Counted from the first letter of the stretch, positions 45,301 through 57,226 are shown. The stretch is DNA of 64,000 nt from Talaromyces rugulosus (GCF_013368755.1 NC_049562.1:4340001-4404000); one strand, 5' to 3'. Notes: a model not told the origin generated them from the sequence alone. Program-made: numbers and translations.

Positions 45301-47659
45301 ATGGCGACTGGCAGCTCCCAGCCGCTTGCGACACATGCAGCCATCCAGTCTTTCGCTCAGTCTACCTCCCCGCCAGAGCCCGCCGCGCCCTCGAAAAGAG
45401 ACCTTGCGTCGTGGTGGAAGACCTTTAAGCGTAATAACAAAAAGGACGAGGAAACAAAAGGTACGTTTGTTATCGCCCTGTTGTTTTTTACCCGTTTGGG
45501 ACATTGGCTTCCGAATCGTGTAACCGAGAATATCGCTAACCTATGCTCGCTCGTCCAGGTCGCGTCAACGGCGGCATCTTTGGCGTCCCGCTCAATGTCA
45601 GCATCAAGTATGCCAACGTCGCCATCTCCCTCACCAATGACAAGGGCGAGAGTTTCATCTACGGCTATGTGCCCATTGTTGTCGCCAAATGCGGCGTCTT
45701 TTTGAAAGAACAAGGTACGCCACCGTCTGCCAGTTCCCCCCCAGTATTTCCGGTCTAACTTCTGCAGCCACCGAGGTCGAGGGCATCTTTCGTCTGAGCG
45801 GCTCTGCGCGACGCATCAAAGAGCTCCAGGAGATTTTTGATTCGGCAGAGCGCTATGGAAAAGGCCTCAACTGGACTGGGTACACAGTCCACGATGCAGC
45901 AAACATCCTCCGTCGCTACTTGAACCAGCTCCCCGAACCCATTGTCCCCCTCGACTTCTACGAAGCCTTCCGCGAACCGCTCCGAAACCATCAAGCACAG
46001 GCCGTCGGAAGCACCGAGTCAAAAGATGAATCTGGCGATTTCGATTACGAAAAATCCGTCGCAACCTATCAACAGCTTATCCGGGAACTCCCCCCGCTGA
46101 ATAAACAATTACTCTTGTATATTCTCGACTTGCTCGCAGTCTTTGCGTCCAAATCGGAAAAGAATCGCATGACCTCGGCCAATCTGTCTGCCATTTTCCA
46201 GCCAGGCTTATTATCGCATCCATCTCATGACATGGCCCCCAATGAATATAGACTGAGTCAGGATGTTTTGATTTTCCTGATCGAAAACCAGGACAACTTC
46301 CTGTTCGGCATGAACGGCACGGCCTCGGACCCCCAGACTGTGAAGGAGTTCCAAAGCAATGCCGCTACTACGCCGTCCCGATCTTCAGGATTGCGTCGCT
46401 CGGCGTCGAATGCCAGCGGTGGCGCCGATAGCCTGCGAAAATACGAGGCCCTTCGTCGAAATGTGTCCGTCTCATCTCGAAACTCTGGGAATACACAAAG
46501 CCCCGGTACGCCGACGTCAACCACGAATACAGTGAAAAGAAGCAACACTGTTCCCTCGAAAAGATCACCCGCCTTGATCACTCCAAAACGTGCACACGGC
46601 GAGCCGACCACCCCGACATCGTCCGGATTGCCTCCTACGATCGAAACAGAGCAGGTCGTGCACCATCCCACTGAGCTTCTCACACCTACAGTCCAAGACG
46701 CCGGCAACTCTGCGGATGCTGCTTTATCTGCACAACTCACGCCAGAGCAAGTCTCCGAGCGTTCACAATTTTTGGAACCCGTGCCGAACGCGCCCAACGT
46801 GGTCGTTACTCCTACCAAAGAGCGCAAACTATCGAGCTTCTTTACAAAATCTCCGCCAGCTAATTCGGAACACAAAGAAACGCGCCAACCGAACCGCCTT
46901 AAGAAAAAGCGAATTCCAGGTAGCGCCAATGCCAGTGCTCAAAGCTCTAGCCACTCCCTTAACAACGCTGCAGTGAACGATTTTACACTACTGCAATCAA
47001 CATCGCAAGCGCCGACCCCAGTACCAGCATCCTCAAACGAAGGCACGCCGACGATACCAGAGACCGAGCCCGTTCCGCCTGTGACTGAAGGTAGTCACCA
47101 CCACCATCAAGTGTCGGAAAGTACAATAAAACCGCATCGCTCCCGGTCTCCCTCGATGCAATCAAAGACGTCTTATACAGATCATTCAGAACTAGACCAA
47201 GGCGAGGATTCTTTGAAGAAGGAACATCGACGAAGCTGGCGCTTCCCTCTTTCCAAGCACAACGACCAGCCTACATCTCCGCCGTTGGTCGGGTTGAACT
47301 CCGGCGCCGAATTCAGCACGAGCTCCATTGGCAGCTCTACTCATCCTCGTAGCTTTGCCAACGACTCGCACGCTCCTAGCACAGATGTTACGTCGACGCA
47401 TGACACAGATGTCGGGAAACCCGTCAGCAGCACGCGCGATGGCGCATTATCCCCAGAGCCCGAAAAACGCAGTATATTTGACAAGATCAAGGCCAAGGTT
47501 GCGCCCAAGAAAGACGGAAGTGACCGCGCAAAGAGCCCATCACGGGCTGATTTGCCTGTTACGAGTGAGCCTCTGCCGGAAGAAAAGGAGCCGCAAGAAC
47601 AGCAACCAACAGATGTTGAGAACAGCAGCGCACCTGCTGCCACTGAGGAGCCCAAATAA
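45301..47659 (+). CDS. Rho GTPase-activating protein, Sac7-like
   Basis: Three exons (45301-45460, 45559-45714, 45768-47659) give 735 residues. The RhoGAP domain occupies about 58-280: GGIFGVPLNVSIKYA, the arginine-finger region EGIFRLSGSARRIKELQ, the LPEPIVPLDFY turn and NRMTSANLSAIFQPGLLS. The order and the GVPL entry strand match Sac7/Bag7, which switch off Rho1 and so tune cell-wall integrity signalling and actin. The remaining 450 residues are Ser/Thr/Pro-rich and disordered with many SP/TP phosphorylation-like sites, and end with a basic KIKAKVAPKK stretch. The start is the first in-frame ATG (MATGSSQPL). It is followed convergently by GPI11. Together with GH72 and BZZ1 it points to wall and cortex biology, though the genes are not clustered. 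Confidence 0.92.
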
Positions 47660-48125
47660 CCATTTGGACCTTTTTCTTTGTTTCTTTCTCTCTCTCTCTC
47701 TTTGAAGTCTTTGCCCTAATACCCCGGTGTCTCTTAAGTTGTTTTTCCTCCCCATTCATCAGACTAAACTTCTCTTTTGTCTTCCACGGCCTTTTCTTCG
47801 ATACCTTTTGTCCTGTGAGATCTTGATACCGCCATGATTTTTTTTTCTCTTTTTTCTTTTTTTCTTGTTTTATATGTCTATTGTTGAAACGCGTACAGTG
47901 AGTGACGTGGATAACTGTGGAGTGTTTTTCTTCTTCTTTTATTTATTATTATCTTTTTTTTCTTGTGTGAGCGATAAATCATCATTACCATCTAGGCTGG
48001 ACTTCATCAATAGCCTTGGCGTTGGCTTTATATCTATCATTACTATTCAGGAATTAAACCAGACTTTCCTAAGACTGTTTTACATATGATACAGTATCTG
48101 TAGATTTTTGGGTGGTATATCGAGA
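47660..48125. other. Convergent 3' flank of RhoGAP and GPI11
   Basis: This 466-bp region is T- and CT-rich (TTTCTCTCTCTCTCTCT at about 47685-47701 and T-runs at about 47837-47870 and 47925-47970). Both 3' UTRs must lie here. No gene. Confidence 0.55.
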
Positions 48126-49169
48126 TCATACTGACGGCGCATTAAACTCGACCCTTTTGCCGTATACCAGAGGCGTCCTTGCAACCAGCTGGCCAACGGC
48201 ATAGCCCAGATATGCACCTGTTAGCACTGTAATGGGGAATGCCTGCCACGGACGGTCCCTACAATCGATAGTCAGTATTACTGCTACTAGGAGAAGAAGT
48301 GGGGGGGGGAAACATACCAATCCAAAGGAATAGGCACCGCACCCAACCACGCTCCCACACATACCCCCAAAGCACCGCCCCAGACCGCATCGGCCGGACG
48401 CTGAAACGCCCACACCTGTTTCCAGACCGTGCCATCGACGCCGTGCGCATACACCAGCGGTGTAACCGATAAAAGAGCCATATGCGCAGCACAGAGGAGA
48501 GTGTGGGCATTGTGTGTTGAGAAGGGAGCGCCGAAGAGGATGAGGAGAACTGCTAGGATGGGCGTGCCGAGGAGGAAGGTCAATGTGAGGGAGAGGAATG
48601 CCGCCTATATCATTATCATCAGGGATTGAATTAGCATTGTGGTTTTTGAGTAGAGTAAAGAGGCGGGGGTAGGGGGGACGAACGGTCAGTTTCTTGAAGA
48701 TAGCATCTTTCTTGGAAGACGCGTGCGCGTGCTTCTTTCGATACGGAGTTTTGGTCGTCTTGGCCACTGTGTTTCCGCCCGCAGCAGCTGGTGTAGATGG
48801 TGTGGACGGTGTTGTTGTTGTTGCTGTTGGTGCCGAAGGCGACGAAGCCTTTTTCCCGGCCTCTACGCCCGCGCCATCAACATTTCCTGTTGATCCGGCC
48901 TGCGGCAAACAGGTCACGACGTAGGCAACCTGCAAGACAGTAAAAATGGGTAAATCGCTCAGTAGCGTCGAGACGGGGTCGGCCACCAGGGCCGGGAATC
49001 GCACGGCGTATAGAGCGAGTAAGACAGCTGGATGGACGTGCGAATACGTTTGGGCAGCCGGGGTGGACCGGATGTCCACCGGTGGCGGGTCTGCGGCGGT
49101 GGTGGCGGTAGTGGTGGGTTTTGGTGGTGTTTCGAGGAGGGACTGGGGAGCTTTGCTTGTTGTGGGCAT
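48126..49169 (-). CDS. GPI11: GPI biosynthesis protein PIG-F / Gpi11
   Basis: Exons 49169-48684, 48604-48318 and 48258-48126 give 301 residues. The first ATG chosen (MPTTSKAPQS) gives a short Thr/Pro-rich head; the frame stays open further upstream. Hydrophobic spans follow: HPAVLLALYAVRFPALV, LPIFTVLQVAYVVTCL, then after a polar Ala/Thr/Lys loop LSLTLTFLLGTPILAVLLILFGAP and others. The family marks FLLGTPILAV, FGAP, HTLLCAAHMALLSVTPLVY and the end WQAFPITVLTGAYLGYAVG are clear. Gpi11 stabilises the ethanolamine-phosphate transferases Gpi7 and Gpi13 in the ER membrane, a late step of GPI anchor assembly. The anchor is used by the GH72 enzyme at 16-17.5 kb, but the genes are not linked in regulation as far as sequence shows. 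Confidence 0.92.
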   Translation of the reverse strand: MPTTSKAPQSLLETPPKPTTTATTAADPPPVDIRSTPAAQTYSHVHPAVLLALYAVRFPALVADPVSTLLSDLPIFTVLQVAYVVTCLPQAGSTGNVDGAGVEAGKKASSPSAPTATTTTPSTPSTPAAAGGNTVAKTTKTPYRKKHAHASSKKDAIFKKLTVRPPYPRLFTLLKNHNANSIPDDNDIGGIPLPHIDLPPRHAHPSSSPHPLRRSLLNTQCPHSPLCCAYGSFIGYTAGVCARRRWHGLETGVGVSASGRCGLGRCFGGMCGSVVGCGAYSFGLVCFPPPLLLLVAVILTIDCRDRPWQAFPITVLTGAYLGYAVGQLVARTPLVYGKRVEFNAPSV

Positions 49170-49846
49170 TTCGTCAGTTAGCTCTGCTGGTGAGGCATTG
49201 ATGTGATCAAGAGAGTAGACGAGTTGTTGTTGTGAAGCCGGGAGGTTTGAAGCCGAGTGGATCTCGGTTGACGCCGATTGGCCGACACGACAGCTCACTA
49301 GAATAGATAGAACGTTGGACCTCATACGTGCATGTGATTTTAAATTCAATTTAAATATAGATATATATTTATATACTAGCTAATTAATGATAGTCGAAAT
49401 TGAAATGCTGCCCGACAGCATCAATTGATGCAACACTTGAGTGTACTAGGCATAGTATCATTACATGCACCCATAATATTCAAGGTCAACATGTAACATT
49501 GAGCTGACAATTAATTGATAATTATAGATACGTACATCAGCGTTGGATGTATCAATTGATACACCAGCTAAAAAATAACCAGCCCTATAACATAATTGAA
49601 TGGCAGACAGTAAGTTACAAAGTACCTATAGTAAGTACTATGCACGGCGCGGAATACTTCTGCTTCCGGAATAGCGCCATCCTCGGGGCCTATATGAGTC
49701 CCAAACTACATGGGAGTTTATGCACCCCGAATATACTGCGGGCACCCCCGCTGATCACTATATCTATCAAGCAAACCCTTGCTCCAATCCTCAACCCCTT
49801 ATTCCCGAAAGAGACACATTTCACGCCCTGCATTTGTCTATACAAA
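49170..49846. promoter_or_regulatory. Divergent promoter region of GPI11 and a Zn2Cys6 regulator
   Basis: This 677-bp region is AT-rich. It contains two perfect palindromes around the same core, GCATCAATTGATGC at 49418-49431 and TGTATCAATTGATACA at 49548-49563, plus ATTAATTGATAATTA at 49510-49524. Their central position between divergent genes makes them candidate binding sites. Confidence 0.55.
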
Positions 49847-51406
49847 ATGGTTGGCGTTCCGAGCTCCAAGGCGTGTATAACTTGCCTAAAGCGGAGAAAA
49901 CGAGTATACAACCACCAGTACCTACTACGTATCAAGAAATTACAAATACTGATATTAAGCTTTCAGTGTGACTTACGAAAACCCACCTGTGGGCAATGCG
50001 AAAGACTCGGAATCGAGTGCGCCGGATACACAAAGGAGCGCATCTTCGTCAACACTACGAAGCAGCGCTCTACAGTATCCCACAAACCCGCAGCAACAAC
50101 AATCACACTTCCAGACACGCTGGCACGCTCAGCCAGCGAGAGCCGGTTCATTGGCAATTTCTGGTCTGCGTATCTGCCTAATGGCCGAGCGTTGTCGTCT
50201 GGTGCAGTGCAAGACACTCTTGGCGGGTGGACGAATACGATCCAGGAATTGTACCCGACGGACGCTACGCTGAAAAAGGCGGTTTTGGCGCTATGTCTGG
50301 CGAGTTCTGGTAGGGCTGAGGGGATGCAGTGGATGACGGACGAAGGGCTGAGGCTCTATGTTAGCGCGCTGCAGGAGATGAAAGTGGCGCTGAAGAGGCA
50401 GTCCAAGGCGAAACAGGACGCTATTCTGACTACTGCAAGGGTGTTTAGTTTACACGAGGTGATTCTCCTCCACCTCTAAATGTTGCTAAATTTCTAGGTT
50501 CTAACCTTGTTAGGCAATGCATGGTGCCGATGATAGAGATGAATCAGCGCAAGCATCAAGCTGGAAAGCGCATATTGCAGGGGAACTAGCAATTCTGATC
50601 GAGAGAGGACCAGGCCAGTTTCGACAAGGCCATGCTCACAATCTTTTCATCTACGGAAGACTACATTTGGTAAGCCCACTATCTATTCTATAACTTTGCG
50701 TGCAAGCCCTAATTCCGACCAGACAGTTTTAGCAATTAGATCGAGGAAGAAATCAGTTTTGAGTACCCCCGAGTGGAAGATAATTCCCTGGGAACTCCAT
50801 GCCAAGACCCAAAAAGATAGACTTTTGGACATACTCATTGAAATCCCCACTCTGCTGGAAGAGAGCGACTTGTTGTTACGTTCCTCCAGTGATGAGACAC
50901 AAGAAGACAAATACTACAGGCGGCAAAGACTCATAGACCACTGCTGGCTCTGCGACGAGCAACTAACTGCGTGGCACGAAACAGTGACCATATATAAAAA
51001 CTCGCAGCCGTTCAACAATGCCCAAGAGTCCATCTTGGTCGACACAATGGATCTGGGCTCCGTCCATCTCATGACCCTGTACTGGTCGAACTGCATTCTT
51101 TTGTACAGCGTTCTGCGCCAGGCAATTGGGCCGGAAAGTAAGCTTCTTCCAGAGCGAACAGATATCAAGACGTATTGCCGGAAAATAGTCAGGGCGATGC
51201 CCATCTTTTTCCATCCGGCCGTCGGGGCCTTTCGAGCTTATCTCTCTACATTTCCAATGTATGTGGTCATACTGCATCTTTATGTTTTTGGAGAAGAAGA
51301 GAAGAAAGCCGAGCTGAAGATGTTGGAAGATTGTTACGATACGCCAGAAGGTATGACAGTTGGACGCTTTATGAAAAGCGTCGAGCTCGAGGCTTCGAGA
51401 ACCTAA
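49847..51406 (+). CDS. Zn2Cys6 fungal transcription factor (462 aa)
   Basis: Exons 49847-49903, 49967-50458, 50514-50669 and 50723-51406 give 462 residues. The zinc cluster is Cys10, 13, 20, 27, 30 and 37 (spacing 2-6-6-2-6), and intron 1 falls exactly before Cys20, a common intron position in this family. Without the splice the cluster is lost. The middle region resembles the Fungal_trans_2 type regulatory domain (FIGNFWSAYLPNG, LKKAVLALCLASSGR, LFIYGRLHL, PEWKIIPWE). The acceptor before exon 4 (GACCAG) was chosen because the nearer AG leads to a stop at once. The target genes are unknown; it is shorter than average and lacks an obvious activation tail. Its promoter is shared with GPI11. Confidence 0.82.
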
Positions 51407-51711
51407 AAATTTTATAGGTTTGACTTGTATTTTACTAATGTTTCAATGCTACCAAACATGTAATTAATCGAATAAATAGAATATATTCAATGTCATTAAC
51501 AAACGCCAGCCCGTGAACTTGGTATCTATGTAGAGCCGCTGAAATATGAAAATATAAGCATAAAAGATGGTAATGATATCGCAAGGAAAATTTGAAATTC
51601 TCTCCAGGAGACGCTTGAAAACAAAGAGAGGTGTGAGGGATCCCTATGTACAGATTTGTGAGATGGTATAAATACGGGCCGGCAGGAGAAGGAAAAAGGG
51701 AATAATTGCAA
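51407..51711. other. Convergent 3' flank
   Basis: These 305 bp between converging genes are AT-rich and hold no gene. Confidence 0.45.
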
Positions 51712-53481
51712 TTAAAACATATTGGCAGCCGTGTTTCGTGAAATTCTCTTCTCAGCGTCGGACCTGGACTGGTTGTAGGGGCTATCCCACTGTCGTGGCT
51801 CCGAATTCTTGGTATCGGTACTTGCCTGCGAGTCCTTTCGAGGCGAACTCGGAGTTCTTCGTCTCCGAAATCGTCCATCATCAGAGTCAGGACTAGGGAT
51901 AGGGTAGAGAGTACCCGGCGGGGATGCAGGCAAGCCCGACGAACGCCGTAAACTGTGCATTTCTTCTTGTAGCAGTGCTACTTGGCTCTCTAGGGCTTTT
52001 CGTGCCGTTTGCTCTCGTCGAACCAGAGTCACAAGAGCACTATACTGCTCGATGGATATGCTATGCAGGTTGGAAGATGAAGCTGTTTGCCAAGGAGGTG
52101 GCTGGCTAAAAGCCACACTTGGCCGTAATGTCGACGTACTGATTGGGCGCCCATTCCCACCAAACGAGGCAGAACTCTCAGATGAAGTCTCACTGGCAGC
52201 GCATAGTTGATCGCGATAGGCGGCTATGTTTTGTGTCGTCAGTATTGCTTTTTCAGGCGTATTTTCCGCCGTCTTGGTAGATCGATCATTCCTGCTTCCT
52301 TGCATCTTTGCAATCGCAAACTCTAAATCGATGAGTTTGACCTCTATAGTCGTCAACCTCTGGTCGACACTAGCGTCGGGATCCGCCATGTTGGCTATCA
52401 AGCTTTGAACTTGAAATGGGGGCGGTTCCATTTCGTCAGAGGGTGTTGCATCTCCCTCGTCAGCACCCGGCGTCTTGTTGTCTCTAGGTGGGTCGACCTC
52501 GTTATCCGGCGTATCTATGGTGTCATGGTAGTTATCCGCTGTGACATGGTCGTGCGGTTCCAGTGCACTGTTTCGCCAGTCTTTGGTTTCGTTGGCTTCT
52601 TTGGTTTCCTTGCTGCGCCGCCTCCATTGTATAGGCGACATGCGGTGACGTCGTATCAAAGCCTGAAGGTCGTCGGCACTGCGCGATCGTCGATAAGCTC
52701 TTCGAGTACGTAGTGATTGCGTATCGCCGTTGTCTCGCCTATCGGTGATGGCACTTACTGTGCTCATTGCACTGACTGGTCGCGTGCTGATGGGGGAAAT
52801 GACTGATAGGGTTCGTTCTCTTGTGTTGCCGTCGTCGTCAGATAGAACCAGGCTGGGCAAAGTAGCTCTCCGTCGAACGGTATATGGAATATCGAATTTG
52901 CTATCCTGAGCGATACCGTCGGAAGATGTGGACGAGAGGCGACTAACGGCCAGGGTTCTTTTCTGGTTTGACGCAGAGGGCGATATGTTGGAGTTACGAG
53001 AGCGTGCTTTTCCTATTGAAATCGGATCAGGAGCGCCGGCTATGTTATTGCTCCTTTCTATTCTCATCGGCAATGGATCGTCGTCGGTTTCGTCTCCTTC
53101 CAGGATGCTCTGTCTCTTTTTCCCAAAAATCTTACGCATCACAGTCTTCAAGGTGCTGCCTCGCCGACGGTGTGAAAGCGATTCGTGGGAGGTATGAGAA
53201 GAGACCGAAACCTGGTGTTGGTGGTGGTTTTGGTGAGATATAGTGCCCCGATATGGTACTTGTTGCTGCGTAGGTACAGAGGTCACCCGGGGAGGCTCCC
53301 GGGAGGGAGGAACAGGTAGAGCAGTGAAGGTCGGTTCTGACGACGATAACGCCTGTGAAGAAGAGAATGTGTTGTCTCTTTGTAAGAATGGATTTGGCTG
53401 GGACATGTTCATGCCTCCTGGGTAAGTTCCGCTTCCAACTCGCGAGGAGTTCGGGATGACAACTGAGGCGGTCTGTGACAT
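51712..53481 (-). CDS. Ser/Arg-rich protein with C-terminal coiled coil, function unknown
   Basis: This is a single-exon protein of 589 residues from the first ATG (MSQTASVVIP). The first 400 residues are low-complexity, with Ser, Arg, Pro and Thr in excess. A basic patch occurs near SRRRGSTLKTVMRKIFGKKR, and Arg-Arg-Ser-type sites (RAYRRSRSADDLQAL, IQWRRRSK) look like kinase or 14-3-3 targets. A short helical stretch (LTTIEVKLIDLEFAIAKM) and a second one near residue 490 (YSALVTLVRREQTARKALESQ) form the likely coiled coil. The C-terminus is again Ser/Pro-rich. No enzyme motif or membrane segment is visible. Conserved fungal proteins with this layout exist, but I know no function. Confidence 0.72.
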   Translation of the reverse strand: MSQTASVVIPNSSRVGSGTYPGGMNMSQPNPFLQRDNTFSSSQALSSSEPTFTALPVPPSREPPRVTSVPTQQQVPYRGTISHQNHHQHQVSVSSHTSHESLSHRRRGSTLKTVMRKIFGKKRQSILEGDETDDDPLPMRIERSNNIAGAPDPISIGKARSRNSNISPSASNQKRTLAVSRLSSTSSDGIAQDSKFDIPYTVRRRATLPSLVLSDDDGNTRERTLSVISPISTRPVSAMSTVSAITDRRDNGDTQSLRTRRAYRRSRSADDLQALIRRHRMSPIQWRRRSKETKEANETKDWRNSALEPHDHVTADNYHDTIDTPDNEVDPPRDNKTPGADEGDATPSDEMEPPPFQVQSLIANMADPDASVDQRLTTIEVKLIDLEFAIAKMQGSRNDRSTKTAENTPEKAILTTQNIAAYRDQLCAASETSSESSASFGGNGRPISTSTLRPSVAFSQPPPWQTASSSNLHSISIEQYSALVTLVRREQTARKALESQVALLQEEMHSLRRSSGLPASPPGTLYPIPSPDSDDGRFRRRRTPSSPRKDSQASTDTKNSEPRQWDSPYNQSRSDAEKRISRNTAANMF

Positions 53482-56400
53482 TTGAGAACACACGACTGTA
53501 TTTTTCCTTGAATGCTGAAAATCACACCAAAGTTCAAAATAAATCCATAGTAATCAAAATAGGACCGGCAGTTTGAGAAGGTTGTTGGCCGAGACTAGTA
53601 GTCGACGATAGGCGAGTGAAAGGGGTTTTTTTTAAAAAAGTAAAATAAAAAAAAATAAAAAATAAAATATGATGCTTCGAAGAATCAAAAGCAGTAAACG
53701 ACAGTGGTTGAAGCAGCCGGGATAAAAGCTTCTCGGTGTCAATTGGTCAAGGCAAGCGCTGCATGCAGGCGAGAATGAGAACAAGGTCTGAGGGCGCTAT
53801 TCGCACCGACTCGACTGTTATAAAAACCCGGTTCCTCATGCAGATGGACTGTGCAAGATCGCTCTCCAAATGCACAAACCGGACATGTTATTATTATTCA
53901 CTTCCTGCAAGCTGTGTAGGGGTTCCCGTAAGGCGGCCGGAGGGATAACGAAAGACGGGACGGCAAATGAGGGGAGAATCCGAGAACGAAGGGCTGACTG
54001 GTGCGTCTTTTCGAACAAGGGAGTAGAAGAGAAGAAGGGTAATACAAGAACGAGTGTGATTCCCTATTGGGTCCTGCGCAGAGCCAGCAAACGTGGGCGT
54101 CTTTTTCAGCAGTAGTAGTGGTGGTGGTTTGTGGTGGTGGTCGTGGTTGTGCAGGTTCAGATGGGAAAGAAGCTCGGTTGGGCCGGGCCTCGATAACAAG
54201 CGCGATATCAAGGCAGAAGCGGAGACGGCAGCTGCAGGGGCGTGCAGACGAAACACCGTCCGTGCCGCCGTCAGCAGGGCCGGGACTGGTCAGCCACTGG
54301 CTGCCGAAGTCACTTGACTGCTAGTTTGCTCGCTAGCTGCCCACCAGCTCCAGCTGCCAGCATGCAGAAGACAACTAGTTTGTCCAAGCCCAGCAGCAAG
54401 GTTTGGCCAGTTTGTTTTCTTGTTGATGCGTTGCTCTTCTCTTCAGGCCCCAAAGCTATACTTTCATGTGCAAGTCCGGAAGCTCGCGGCTAAAGTTGCC
54501 TGCGCCCGGCATTTCGCAGGAACGAACCATGGCGCGCGCCCGGGAGGCTGTCGGGAGATCAATCTAGCGGGCCCGTCCCAGCAAAAAGCAAAGAGGGGAA
54601 CTCGGCACGGCAAGGAAGGTGGGTCCAATAAATCACAAACAATCAATAGTGGGGTCTCGCCGGCCCAGGTATCCAATGGTAACGTGCTGCGCATGGGCCG
54701 CGGCCCACAGCGGCCCACCTGGCGCCGAGTCTAAGCCATGCTGTATTAGTCTAGCTTCTTGTGAACTAGTGCGGTTATGGTGAAACTGTACCACATGGGC
54801 CACTAGCCCCACCGCCTATTACTATTTAGTATTCACCGCCAGGCTGTCGCGGTGTGCATCGTTGGGCTTCGATTAGCTCTTCTAGAAAGCTGCGAGTCAT
54901 CATCGGTCGTCTGAGTTGGCCACCAACAAGAAACAATATTGCTGACTGGCTGGGTCGCCGTTGGGTTGGACATCATCATCATCGCCACACCCAGCTGAAC
55001 GCGTGGTAAGGCGGCTATTCGGATTTCGTATCTCGTAGCTCGGAGCAGGTACCTTCGCGGGCCTAGCCACCGCATCTAATCACAAACTGGCGCCGGGTTA
55101 ATAGCAACTTAGCTCTAGATTGGCTATCAGGCACTTATTCTATCGAGTAATAATTTGCACGACTAACTACGTCAAAAACTCCACGGGAAGTTGCCTTTGC
55201 CGTCAAAGCTTGAAAGCGGGGACCCAGGTTTGAAGCTTTGCAGTACGCAGTTAGTCTGGCTGCGGAGGCTGTGGAGATCCTGATATGCTCTGCAATTTAC
55301 TTCAAACAGGCTTCAAAAATTCCTATTCGCGTGTACTGCTACCTTTTTTTTTCAAGCATTTACTTGGTTTTCTGGACACCGGCACAAGGTTGCATGCGGA
55401 AAACAAGGCGTTGGCTGAGAAGGAAGATGCTGACACACTGCCCAACATCATGGTCAAACCTTGTTTTGGTCCAACAATGACACAATTGTCGCTGATATGA
55501 CTGATATGCTCCGATGGTGTGCCAGCTCAGCCGGGCTAGCTTTCTCTGGGAACCATTATTATTCGTTCTACCCTGCTTACCATCATCGTATGTCTCACTC
55601 AGCCAGTCTGAGCTCAAGGCAAGCTAGCCACGTCACTTTTATTTTACGTATCAAACCTGGAGCCTGACATGGAATATGGGGTGTTCAAAAAAATACTTGG
55701 AATGTTAGTCATACGTGCAACAAACCGTTCTGCCTCGTTTGCAGATCATGAGAAGCCACACAGCTCGATCGGCCTAGATCGCACTAAACAAAGAGCCATC
55801 GCGATGGCTTTTTTAAACTTTAGATCTAAAGTCAGTATAGAGAATTAGTATGGAATAAGCTGTTAAGGCTGAAACAGGATATCCTTTGTTAATCAGGGTT
55901 AATCTCCGGACTAGGAATAATAAATAGCTCTACCAGGTGTTAATTTCTATACAATAAAGTTCAGCCGTATAACGATATAACCGGAGAGCTTTTCATCATC
56001 TAGTTTTATGGTTTCGTCGGCACATCTCTGTAAATAATACTTGACTCCAACGTTGAATCGGAGAGAGTAGTAACAAGTAGTAGATTTAGTAATGATGAAT
56101 TCTGCACTATCAGTCTGAATATGAAAAATCCAATATGGACTTGTTGGTACCATTAAAGCCACGCTGCTTTTCGATACAGGGTTCTTGCCTGATAGCCCTA
56201 ACCCTAATAACCCTAAGACTTGAAACGGCGCATGAATCAATCTTGTTTTAACATTCCAAAAAAAATAGCTGGAACAACTGACCAAACGCTGCATATATTA
56301 TTAAAAGCAAACAATAAAATAAAGGAAACACACTGTAATTCTACCCCACTGTCTAGTATCAAAAGTCAACGTCTGCTGATTCCTGGGGCATCAACTGCCG

Positions 56401-56737
56401 CGATAAACACCAGGGCGCAGTCGAGTCCCCGTGGTCGCGCTCCATTTTTTATTCTTCTTTAATCTCTTATTTTTTGCAATGTGATTCTTATTGTAGGGAA
56501 AAATTATTCAAATGATGCTGGCAGAACATGGCTTTAAGTACTCATGACAGCCGTCACACCGAGCAGCCAGTCAGATGATGGCAGTCACCGCGATCAGTCA
56601 CAAGCAAAACTGACATCAACCACAATAGACAGAAATCAAACAAAAAGTGTCGAATAACCACTTAAAAAGGATTTTCAATTAATATATAGACATTACCATG
56701 TCGCAAACATCTATTCTGCGGCATCAACAGCGCAAAG
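53482..56737. other. Largest gene-free stretch of the window (3.3 kb)
   Basis: This stretch begins with the promoter of the coiled-coil gene, including an A/T-rich run (AAAATAAAAAAAAATAAAAA) near 53640-53665. It continues GC-rich with short frames only (54-55 kb), and ends AT-rich with the telomere-like words at 56196-56216. Several short frames on both strands overlap and none is convincing. I see no gene, tRNA or transposase. Confidence 0.5.
56196..56216. repeat. Interstitial telomere-like repeats
   Basis: Two adjoining CCCTAA units and a third after TAA, as in CCCTAACCCTAATAACCCTA. The fungal telomere unit is TTAGGG, so this is either chance or a scar of a past telomere repair or insertion. 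Confidence 0.6.
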
Positions 56738-57226
56738 ATGGTCTCATTCATTGTTCCCCCGGCCAGTCCGCCTCGGACCCTGATCGGCCAGCCTATCATC
56801 GGCTGCTACAGCAGATCTAAATATCAAAAATCTCAGTCGTCCAGGTACCCTCCACCGAGCTACGATAATCGGCGTGTACGTGCTTCCTCGCGGAGAGAGA
56901 TGCCGGCCGAGCGCATTCCGGCTTATGTTACGGGGTATTCGTCGCGTTACAACGACGGCTACTATCCTCCTTCATACAATAACTACAATAGCTACAGTGG
57001 CTATAATGGCCATAGCAGCTACAACAACTACAATAGTTATGATACCTATCGTACTAGTAGTACCTACAATACCCATGGCTACCCAGACAAAAGCCGTCTC
57101 AAGTCCTTTGGGGAACGAGTTCGTCGCTCACCGAGACGCGACCTGATGGATCTGATGGAATACTGTTTGGATGACGATGATGAAATATCGGAATGCACCA
57201 AATACCGTTGCAGATATTATTACTGA
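56738..57226 (+). CDS. Tyr/Asn/Ser-rich small protein, function unknown
   Basis: This single-exon protein of 162 residues begins MVSFIVPPASPPRTLIGQPIIG. Its middle carries repeats of a Tyr-Asn-Ser type (PSYNNYNSYSGYNGHSSYNN and following), some 40 residues with Tyr at nearly every third place. The C-terminal part has basic and then acidic clusters (RVRRSPRRD; CLDDDDEIS) and ends with Tyr residues. There is no signal peptide or membrane segment. The composition resembles prion-like or phase-separating proteins, but that is inference. Codons of the Tyr/Asn part vary (TAC and TAT; AAC and AAT), which favours selection on protein rather than DNA repeat drift. Confidence 0.55.
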   Translation: MVSFIVPPASPPRTLIGQPIIGCYSRSKYQKSQSSRYPPPSYDNRRVRASSRREMPAERIPAYVTGYSSRYNDGYYPPSYNNYNSYSGYNGHSSYNNYNSYDTYRTSSTYNTHGYPDKSRLKSFGERVRRSPRRDLMDLMEYCLDDDDEISECTKYRCRYYY

